Assembly (NCBI GenBank): GCA_947625245.1
Contig: CANQNO010000002.1
Span: forward strand, 1-64,000
Direction of reading: 5' to 3'
DNA: 64,000 nucleotides
Origin: an uncultured Clostridia bacterium
Lineage (GTDB): Bacteria; Bacillota; Clostridia; Christensenellales; Borkfalkiaceae
The notes under the pieces are model-generated. The model was given only the letters and a program-made list of their open reading frames with translations. It was not told the origin of the DNA and did no database searches. How positions within the stretch are numbered: position 1 is the first letter of the stretch; each line of letters starts with the position of its first letter. Both the position numbers and the translations under genes were made by a program. Shown in pieces: positions 24,454 to 30,355 of the stretch.

Positions 24454-25909
24454 ATTGACCAAAAAGGAAATATGCAAGAGCGTCGTCAGCTTTATAGTCG
24501 GCACGGTGCTCTTTACGCTTATTCTGTTTCTCGCGCTTACGGTAAACGAAAGCCGCGGAATTTTGAACTATATAAACGTCCATATCAAAAACATAATAAC
24601 CGTAATTGTGACCATAGGCGTTCTGTCGGTCATAATGTTTACTTATTTCTGGTTCGAAAATAAGGAGATCCTCGCCAAATGTTCAAGGATCTTCGAAATT
24701 TTCCTCCTGTTCGGGATAGCTTCGGTAATATCGGCGGTAATAGGCAAATATATCAACCCCGTCGCGCGCCCGGGCAGCTTTGTGGCTATGATGCTGATAA
24801 TGCTCTTCAGCCGCAGGGATTCCATTTTCCTCAACACCGTTTACGCCATAATAATGCTCGTTTTCGACAGATACGCTTGCGAGCAGCTCGACGCGGGCAG
24901 TTTTAACAACTATCTTAGCTTTGCAAGCTTTTTGTCTATGTTCTGTTCGGGCATAGTGGCAATATTCGTATTCAAATACGTAAAAACCCGCATAGGCTGC
25001 GTGGCTGCGGCGTTCGTTTTAATGATACCCGTATTTGTAATAAACGCCGCGCTTCTCCTTACCACCGCCGAAAGCATTTCAGTGCAGTATATCCTTGTCG
25101 ATTTCTTGCTTGCAAGCGTTCTCGACTGCGTATTTTCGGCGTTGCTGTTCTTCTTTATACTGCCCGTATTCGAAGTGCTGTTCGCCCATTTGACTTCGTT
25201 CAGACTGCGCGAACTCACCAGCGACAATGCAAAAATAATAAAGATGTTAAAGAGCAAGGCGCTGGGCACGTATAACCACTCCGTAGTGGTGGCACAGCTT
25301 GCCGAAGCCTGCGCGGCGGCTATAGGCGAAGATTCCGAACTCGCCCGCGCGGCGGCGTACTACCACGACGTGGGGAAAATTAAAAATCCCGAAATGTTCG
25401 CCGAAAACCAGAGCGGCGAAAATTTCCACACCCAGCTCACCCCCGAACTTTCGGTGGATATAATCCGTTCCCACACCCGCGACGGCGCAAAGCTGATAAA
25501 AAAGAACCATCTTCCCGAATTTTTCGCCGACGTTGCGGTGGAGCACCACGGCACGTTGCCCATAAAATACTTTTACGCCAAAGCCCTTAAAATGAGCGAC
25601 GGCGAGCTTTATATGGGCAATTATTCATACGCGGGTCCCACGCCCACAAGCAAGATCGCGGCTATAATAATGATCGCCGACTCTTCGGAAGCGGCAACGC
25701 GTTCGCTTTCCGACCGCTCGCCCGAAAAGGTGGAGGCGCTCGTCAAAAACCTCATAGAGGAGAGGATGAACCTCGACCAGTTCGTGGACTGCGACATAAC
25801 CATGCGCGAGCTTACGGTTATAGCCCGCACCGTCACCAACCAGCTCACGGGAGTTTATCACTCGAGGGTGCAATATCCCAAACTCGTAATTTCAAACAAA
25901 AACAGGTAA
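24440..25909 (+). CDS. Membrane HD-domain phosphodiesterase (YqfF/PgpH-like), short
   Basis: The GTG start at 24440 has GGGAGG upstream and overlaps phoH by 14 bp, giving 489 residues. About seven hydrophobic helices (about 13-265) lead into a cytoplasmic HD domain. The HD signature is YYHDVGKIKN, with an upstream metal His in TYNHS and downstream HHGTLPIKYFY. In PgpH this domain hydrolyses c-di-AMP. Classical YqfF/PgpH has a large extracellular 7TMR-HDED region before the helices and about 700 residues; here that region is missing, so the sensor part appears to be lost. Confidence 0.85.
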   Translation: MRKSKLTKKEICKSVVSFIVGTVLFTLILFLALTVNESRGILNYINVHIKNIITVIVTIGVLSVIMFTYFWFENKEILAKCSRIFEIFLLFGIASVISAVIGKYINPVARPGSFVAMMLIMLFSRRDSIFLNTVYAIIMLVFDRYACEQLDAGSFNNYLSFASFLSMFCSGIVAIFVFKYVKTRIGCVAAAFVLMIPVFVINAALLLTTAESISVQYILVDFLLASVLDCVFSALLFFFILPVFEVLFAHLTSFRLRELTSDNAKIIKMLKSKALGTYNHSVVVAQLAEACAAAIGEDSELARAAAYYHDVGKIKNPEMFAENQSGENFHTQLTPELSVDIIRSHTRDGAKLIKKNHLPEFFADVAVEHHGTLPIKYFYAKALKMSDGELYMGNYSYAGPTPTSKIAAIIMIADSSEAATRSLSDRSPEKVEALVKNLIEERMNLDQFVDCDITMRELTVIARTVTNQLTGVYHSRVQYPKLVISNKNR

Positions 25910-25912
25910 ATT

Positions 25913-26374
25913 ATGCTTAAAATAGATTGCGAAGAGGCGGATTTTTCCGCGCTTGCCGCGGCTTTTGCGGGCGAATACGAAGCCGATTGCGACGTCTTGT
26001 GCGAGGTCGCCATAGTCGGCGAAGAGGAAATAAGGCGGCTCAACTCCGAAATACGGCATATCGACCGAATTACGGACGTTTTAAGCTTTCCCTCCCTCGA
26101 CGGCATAAAGGGGAAAACGTTGCGCGCCGCTGACTATCCCACCGAAACGGACGAAAACGGTTATCTTTTTATCGGCAGCATAGCCGTATGCGAAAAGAGG
26201 GCGAGGGAGCAGGCGGAAGAGTACGGGCACTCCTACGGGCGCGAACTCAACTATCTTGTCACGCACGGGATATTCCACCTTTTGGGTTACGACCATATGA
26301 CCGAAGCCGACAAGGCGGAAATGCGCCCCCGCGAGGAGCGCGTTTTAAAAAAGCTGAATTTATCGAGGGATTGA
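25913..26374 (+). CDS. ybeY: Endoribonuclease YbeY, rRNA maturation factor
   Basis: The 153 residues end in the metal-binding signature HGIFHLLGYDH, with three His ligands. The conserved core also includes EIRHIDRITDVLSFP. YbeY is a single-strand-specific endoribonuclease in 16S rRNA processing and ribosome quality control. The gene starts 3 bp after the HD protein and ends just before era, the usual order. Confidence 0.95.
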   Translation: MLKIDCEEADFSALAAAFAGEYEADCDVLCEVAIVGEEEIRRLNSEIRHIDRITDVLSFPSLDGIKGKTLRAADYPTETDENGYLFIGSIAVCEKRAREQAEEYGHSYGRELNYLVTHGIFHLLGYDHMTEADKAEMRPREERVLKKLNLSRD

Positions 26375-26375
26375 C

Positions 26376-27254
26376 ATGAAGAGCGGAATAATCGCCGTCG
26401 TCGGCAGGGCAAACGCGGGCAAATCCACCCTTGTTAACGTCCTCGTGGGCGAAAAGGTGGCTATAGTTTCCCCCAAACCTCAAACTACCCGCAACACCGT
26501 TATGGGTGTGCTCACTGCGCCCGCTTACCAGCTTGTGTTCGTGGATACGCCGGGGATATACAAAAGCAGGAACAAGCTAACCGACATAATGATGAAATCT
26601 TTGGACGACGCTTCCAAAGACGTGGATTTTATTTTATACGTCCACGACGGCCACGCGGGCATTTCGGATACCGATACCGAGCTTATAAAAAAATACGTCA
26701 CGGGCAAAATTCCCGCGGCGATAGCCTATACCAAAATAGACATTATGCCTAAGGAAAATATAGCCGCCGACGTCAAAAAATTATACGAAAACGACATACA
26801 GGTCGATATTTTGCCCGTATCCGCGCGCAAAGGCACCAACATTAAAAAGCTCGAAAAATATCTTGCGGACAAGATGCCCGAGGGCGAAAAAATAATTTCG
26901 GACGACATAATTTCGGATAAGAGCGAAAAGTTTATGATAGCCGAGCTAATGCGGGAAAAGATACTTCTGAAGTTCGACGACGAGGTGCCCCACGGCATTG
27001 CGGTTATAGTAAACAAATTCCAAAAGGGCGAAAACGGCGTGTACGACATAAATCTCGACATCGTCTGCGAAAAGCCCAACCACAAGGCTATACTCATAGG
27101 CAAGGGCGGCAAATCCATAAAGGAAGTGTGCACTTTCGCGCGCGAGAGCATGGAAAAATTTTTGGACGCAAAGGTATACCTTACGGCGTTCGTGCGAGTG
27201 GAAGAGGATTGGCGCAACAAGCTGAACCTAATTAAAGATATGGTAATAATCTGA
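26376..27254 (+). CDS. era: GTPase Era
   Basis: The 292-residue protein has G1 GRANAGKS (10-17), a G2/G3 region with TTRNT and DTPG, and G4 TKID. A C-terminal KH domain carries the loop GKGGKSIKEV. Era binds the 3' end of 16S rRNA and helps 30S assembly in the cytoplasm. The ATG lies one base after the ybeY stop. Length and motifs are typical. Confidence 0.97.
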   Translation: MKSGIIAVVGRANAGKSTLVNVLVGEKVAIVSPKPQTTRNTVMGVLTAPAYQLVFVDTPGIYKSRNKLTDIMMKSLDDASKDVDFILYVHDGHAGISDTDTELIKKYVTGKIPAAIAYTKIDIMPKENIAADVKKLYENDIQVDILPVSARKGTNIKKLEKYLADKMPEGEKIISDDIISDKSEKFMIAELMREKILLKFDDEVPHGIAVIVNKFQKGENGVYDINLDIVCEKPNHKAILIGKGGKSIKEVCTFARESMEKFLDAKVYLTAFVRVEEDWRNKLNLIKDMVII

Positions 27255-27290
27255 TTTTTTTCTGCGCATACTGCCTTTGAGGAGGCGGCG

Positions 27291-27395
27291 ATGAAAAAGG
27301 ACAGGGACGCGGCGGAACTCGCCTGGAAAATGTTCGAAAAGACGGGCAGCGTAAGCTATTACATGCTTTACAAAAAACTGAACGGAGAGGAGTGA
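27291..27395 (+). CDS. yqzL: YqzL-like microprotein
   Basis: A 34-residue reading frame begins MKKDRDAAELAWKMFEKTGS and continues with VSYYMLYKKL. It resembles YqzL, the tiny protein that lies between era and recO in Bacillus and many Clostridia (core W..F..TG....Y..YK). A strong GAGGAGG lies 4-10 bp before the ATG. Position and motif together make it a real gene. Function is unknown. Confidence 0.75.
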   Translation: MKKDRDAAELAWKMFEKTGSVSYYMLYKKLNGEE

Positions 27396-27417
27396 ATCCC
27401 GTTGCGGAAACACCGCT

Positions 27418-28143
27418 TTGAAGATGGAACTAACCGTAAACGCCCTTATGCTCAGGGCTGCAGACTATAACGATAACGACAAAATACTTACCCTTCTCAC
27501 AGCCGAAAACGGCAAATTGACGGCGGGGATAAAGGGAGTTAAAAAGGCGGGGGCGAAGCTTAAATTCGCCGCCCAGCCTTTTTGTTTTGCCGAATATACC
27601 CTTACGAAAAAGGGCGAAAAGTACACCGTTACGGGCTGTTCCGAAATAGAGAGCTTTTATGACCTGCGCACGGACATAGGCAAATTTTACGCCGCTTCGG
27701 CGGTTGCCGAAGCGGCGCTTTCCCTTACCTTCGAGGGATTGGGTTGCGGGGATATATTTTACGGAACGGTAAAGGCGTTGTCCCGTATTTGTACGGGCGA
27801 CGAGTGCGAAGCCCTTATAGGCTATCTCGTGTTCGCGCTTGAAAAATCGGGCTATGCGCTCGCCGCGGAAAATTGCCCGCACTGCGGCAGACCGCTTTTT
27901 AATGAGGACAAACTGCGCTTTGACATGAATATCGGCGCGTTCACCTGCGCGGATTGCGGCAACGGACCGGGCGCAAGCCGCGTTACCTATAACGCCATCC
28001 GCAAAATTTTGGGCAAGGACTTCCAAAGCGGATTTATCACCCCCGACGGCAACAAACGCGCCTTAAAGCTTCTGCGGGAATATTTCGCCTACAAGACGGA
28101 CGGTAAACTCACCGCATTGTCCGAATATATAAGACTTTTATAA
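27418..28143 (+). CDS. recO: DNA repair protein RecO
   Basis: The 241-residue protein begins with an OB-fold (ADYNDNDKILTLLTAENGKL). It is followed by a helical part with a zinc site (CPHCG and CADCG). RecO loads RecA with RecF/RecR and anneals single strands. The start shown is TTG at 27418; an ATG two codons later (27424) is equally possible, and neither has a clear ribosome site. It is the last gene of the yqfC-recO operon. Confidence 0.93.
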   Translation: MKMELTVNALMLRAADYNDNDKILTLLTAENGKLTAGIKGVKKAGAKLKFAAQPFCFAEYTLTKKGEKYTVTGCSEIESFYDLRTDIGKFYAASAVAEAALSLTFEGLGCGDIFYGTVKALSRICTGDECEALIGYLVFALEKSGYALAAENCPHCGRPLFNEDKLRFDMNIGAFTCADCGNGPGASRVTYNAIRKILGKDFQSGFITPDGNKRALKLLREYFAYKTDGKLTALSEYIRLL

Positions 28144-28169
28144 ACGATATACGCAAAACCATAGGTTGC

Positions 28170-28215
28170 AGAATATTCTAAAAGTCAGGTAAAATTGTAG
28201 AATATTCTATATAAT
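28170..28215 (+). promoter_or_regulatory. Two AGAATATTCT palindromes next to a -10 box
   Basis: AGAATATTCT occurs at 28170-28179 and 28199-28208, centres 29 bp apart. The second is extended to TAGAATATTCTA. TATAAT follows at 28210-28215, 7 bp before the ATG of the frameshifted HTH gene. No good -35 box is visible, and the palindromes occupy that region. This looks like a self-regulated Xre promoter. Confidence 0.6.
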
Positions 28216-28222
28216 TGACCTT

Positions 28223-28436
28223 ATGAAATATGATTTTACTCAAATTTTAGGGGAATTTTTAAAGGAAAACGGACTTTCCCAAAGCGAATTTGCGCGCAGG
28301 ATAGGCGCAAAGCCGGGTCAAATCAGCGAGTGGCTTTAAAGGCAAAGCAAAGCCGGGGTACGACTATCTTAAAAAAATGTCGCTCGCATCCGGGATTTCG
28401 TCCGATTTCTTTTTAGGCATAAAAGAAGAGTATTAA
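28223..28436 (+). pseudogene. Xre-type HTH gene interrupted by a +1 shift at CTT TAA
   Basis: Frame one encodes 38 residues (MKYDFTQILGEFLKENGL, SQSEFARRIGAKPGQISEW) and then stops at TAA (28336-28338). Skipping one T in the TTT at 28335-28337 restores the rest of a Xre domain: KGKAKPGYDYLKKMSLASGI, then SSDFFLGIKEEY, ending at TAA 28434-28436. So a complete 70-residue regulator is split by a single extra base. It may be a pseudogene, an assembly error, or a +1 programmed shift: CTT TAA resembles the CTT TGA site of prfB. Operators and a -10 box lie directly upstream, and the ATG would be leaderless. Confidence 0.7.
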
Positions 28437-28441
28437 ATTAA

Positions 28442-28466
28442 AGGGGCGCCTTTTCGAGGCGCCCTT
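28442..28466. terminator. Bidirectional terminator between convergent regulators
   Basis: GGGCGCC pairs with GGCGCCC around TTTTCGA, extended by flanking A and T. It sits between the frameshifted HTH gene and the stop of the minus-strand double-HTH gene. Confidence 0.7.
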
Positions 28467-28468
28467 AT

Positions 28469-28909
28469 TTATTTTAAACCGGCAAGAAAGTCAAGCGGTA
28501 TTTCAAGGTGTTCGGCAACGGCAAGCAAACTGACGAGTTCGGGAGTTTGGACGCCGTTATACCAACGCGAAAGCCTGCTCTGGCTCACGTTCAATTCTTT
28601 GCCCAAACGGTATCTCGAAATTCCGCTTCCGTCGATTGCCGCTTTAAAACGCGCGCAAGGACTTTCAGCTACGCATATTTCCGCTTTTTTATAGTTTTTT
28701 TCAAAACCGAAAAGATAGTTTAAAGTGCATTTGCAATAGCGGGCGATTTTTATCGCGTTTTCCGCCGACGGCGCGTGTTTTCCGCTCAAATAATCGTAAA
28801 GCCGCGAAAGCTCTATTCCCGCGCCCGCGGCAAAACTCTTTACGTCCTCGCCGTCATCGATAAAGTCTTTAAGCCTTTCCCTGAATACAAGTAGTTTTTC
28901 GGTAACCAT
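28469..28909 (-). CDS. Regulator with two tandem Xre-type HTH domains
   Basis: The 146-residue protein contains two HTH_3 domains. The first, about 8-68, includes VKSFAAGAGIELSRLYDYLS and CTLNYLFGFE. The second, about 86-145, includes ISRYRLGKELNVSQSRLSRW and IPLDFLAGLK. Two domains in one chain could bind a long or asymmetric site without dimerising. The upstream region has TTTACGG and CCGTAAA arms (28914-28946 area) that may be its operator. No clear Shine-Dalgarno sequence precedes the ATG. The domain call is firm. Confidence 0.85.
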   Translation of the reverse strand: MVTEKLLVFRERLKDFIDDGEDVKSFAAGAGIELSRLYDYLSGKHAPSAENAIKIARYCKCTLNYLFGFEKNYKKAEICVAESPCARFKAAIDGSGISRYRLGKELNVSQSRLSRWYNGVQTPELVSLLAVAEHLEIPLDFLAGLK

Positions 28910-28974
28910 TTAAAATTTACGGCAAGCTTTTTGCCGTTCCCCGTAAATTATGGGGCATTGTCTACCGAATTTAC

Positions 28975-29003
28975 TTGATATTCCCACGAAAGACAAGTAT
29001 AAT
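28975..29003 (+). promoter_or_regulatory. Orphan sigma-A promoter
   Basis: TTGATA, 17 bases, TATAAT on the plus strand. No plus-strand gene follows; instead a strong hairpin lies about 60 bp past the expected start site. Confidence 0.55.
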
Positions 29004-29020
29004 AATTATATCGTTGCTAT

Positions 29021-29040
29021 TGATTTTTCCGACGGAAAGG
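29021..29040 (+). repeat. Direct repeat (right copy relative to the lipoprotein gene)
   Basis: TGATTTTTCCGACGGAAAGG. It matches 30212-30231 at 19 of 20 positions in the same orientation. The two copies bracket the 29114-30049 gene. Each contains the small dyad TTTCCG/CGGAAA. Confidence 0.6.
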
Positions 29041-29066
29041 TCTGTGCGGCATTTTCCATTGCAGAA

Positions 29067-29096
29067 ACGCGCCCCGCGAAAATTCGCGGGGCGCGT
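29067..29096. terminator. Strong hairpin between candidate sRNA and lipoprotein gene
   Basis: ACGCGCCCCGCGAA pairs perfectly with TTCGCGGGGCGCGT around AA. It can end the minus-strand lipoprotein transcript and the plus-strand orphan transcript; T-rich sequence is better on the plus side. Confidence 0.7.
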
Positions 29097-29113
29097 CTTA
29101 TGTTTTCGGTTTT

Positions 29114-30049
29114 TTATGCCGCGGAGGTTTGCAAACTCTTTAAAACTTCGTGCAGTATGTTCAAATCAACGTTGATGAGGAAGTTGCAGTCAAAGCCCGA
29201 AAATTTCCACTCGAAGATTATATTGCTTACAGACGTAGTCCTGTATTTGGTCTGGTCGGCGTAGTTCCACCCGTCGCTGTCACTATACCAATAGAGAGCG
29301 AACATATCGTCGAGCCGTTCCTTGTACGGCGTCAGATTGTTCCCCAAAGGCAGCTCCATCTTGAAATCGATCCCGCCGTTGCTCTCGATGGACCAGTTGC
29401 ATTCGGCAAAGTTGAGGATATCGTCTCCGATTTTCGTCCCTCCCGTGACGGACTTCCCGGTCTCCTTGTCGACGGCCCTATGCGGCGTGAACGAGATTTT
29501 CGTTCCGTTAAACAATGTTTTTACGTCGTCGAAGGACGGCACTTCCCCGGGAGCAAGGACGCTGTTTTCGTTTCTTCCGCGTACATCAAAGGAGGCGTTG
29601 AACTGCGCCATGACCGGTTTGAAGGAGACGGTGAGGGTCGCGTCGCCTTTCCTGCCCGCGATATTAAGCGCTTCGGTGTGGTAAATGTAGCCCGGTTCCC
29701 CGTCGATATCCAGCGGAAGTCCCGCTTCTTCCCGCTCAACCGTGGCGTTTTCGATCGTATCGTTCCAGCCATCTCCCTCGAGCGCGAGCGTTACTTCGCC
29801 GGGCATGTATGCGGCAAGGCACTCGAACTTGAACCATACCTTTTCGGCGCCCTCAAAGTATATCTTGTTGTTTTCATGAACAATGTTACCATTGTCGGTG
29901 CGAAGTTCCACGTTTTTGATCTCCTCGGGGCACGGATAGGGAAGGACAAGCTCCACGGACAGGCGCTTGTTTCCGCAGCCCGCGAACAGCCCCGCAAAGG
30001 TGATTGCAAGCAGGATGAGCGGCAAAATGCGTACGATAAATTTTTTCAT
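29114..30049 (-). CDS. Lipoprotein of unknown function, probably acquired
   Basis: From the ATG at 30049 (AAGGAG upstream) the protein has 311 residues. The lipobox is FAGC. The mature part is beta-rich and may contain two or three sandwich modules; I recognise no known domain. Codon use differs from the neighbours: GAG, AAG, ATC and CTC are favoured, where flanking genes use GAA, AAA and ATA. Short direct repeats at 29021 and 30212 bracket the gene. Its promoter has TTGACA, 17 bases, TAAACT with an inverted repeat that probably binds a regulator. Horizontal acquisition is a reasonable inference. Confidence 0.7.
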   Translation of the reverse strand: MKKFIVRILPLILLAITFAGLFAGCGNKRLSVELVLPYPCPEEIKNVELRTDNGNIVHENNKIYFEGAEKVWFKFECLAAYMPGEVTLALEGDGWNDTIENATVEREEAGLPLDIDGEPGYIYHTEALNIAGRKGDATLTVSFKPVMAQFNASFDVRGRNENSVLAPGEVPSFDDVKTLFNGTKISFTPHRAVDKETGKSVTGGTKIGDDILNFAECNWSIESNGGIDFKMELPLGNNLTPYKERLDDMFALYWYSDSDGWNYADQTKYRTTSVSNIIFEWKFSGFDCNFLINVDLNILHEVLKSLQTSAA

Positions 30050-30072
30050 AAAACAGCTCCTTTCTCTCATTA

Positions 30073-30138
30073 TTACGATATGGTAAACCAATCTGCCATA
30101 TTTTTCCTAAGTTTACACGAATATCGTAAAATTGTCAA
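30073..30138 (-). promoter_or_regulatory. Promoter with inverted-repeat operator for the lipoprotein gene
   Basis: On the minus strand TTGACA (30133-30138), 17 bases, TAAACT (30110-30115). TTACGATAT at 30073-30081 and its reverse complement ATATCGTAA at 30121-30129 form a pair, one inside the promoter spacer and one over the early transcript. GGTAAAC and GTTTAC extend the symmetry. This fits a looping or dual-site repressor. Confidence 0.55.
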
Positions 30139-30211
30139 ATGCTTTAAAGGTTTTGTTTGTCAAGTGCTTCGGAGGCACTCCCGCCGACCGCTTTCACTCA
30201 TGATAATTACG

Positions 30212-30231
30212 TGATTTTTCCGGCGGAAAGG
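30212..30231 (+). repeat. Direct repeat (left copy relative to the lipoprotein gene)
   Basis: TGATTTTTCCGGCGGAAAGG. The partner is at 29021-29040. The upstream flanks also share a short TAATTA stretch. Confidence 0.6.
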
Positions 30232-30274
30232 CGTTTAAAATTATTGTTGAAGAAGTTTAATGCCAAAACGGGGC

Positions 30275-30312
30275 TGTAAACGCTTGCCAAATTTTTCGGT
30301 TTATACTAAAAT
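30275..30312 (+). promoter_or_regulatory. ppdK promoter with a CcpA cre-like site
   Basis: TTGCCA (30284-30289), 17 bases, TAAAAT (30307-30312). The sequence TGTAAACGCTTGCC at 30275-30288 agrees with the cre consensus TGWAANCGNTNWCA at all fixed positions except the two nearest its right end, and overlaps the -35 box. This suggests catabolite control of ppdK. Confidence 0.45.
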
Positions 30313-30355
30313 AAGGTAGTTATAACAAATATGAAAATTTCAATGGAGGAAATTT

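Larger units (their letters stand above)
29010..29115 (+). ncRNA. Candidate small RNA (promoter-terminator unit)
   Basis: The unit runs from the expected start of the 28975-29003 promoter to the hairpin at 29067-29096 and the following TGTTTTCGGTTTTTT. The predicted RNA is about 100 nt, contains no convincing reading frame and overlaps the 3' end of the minus-strand lipoprotein gene slightly. Its existence is inferred only from the signals. Confidence 0.3.
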
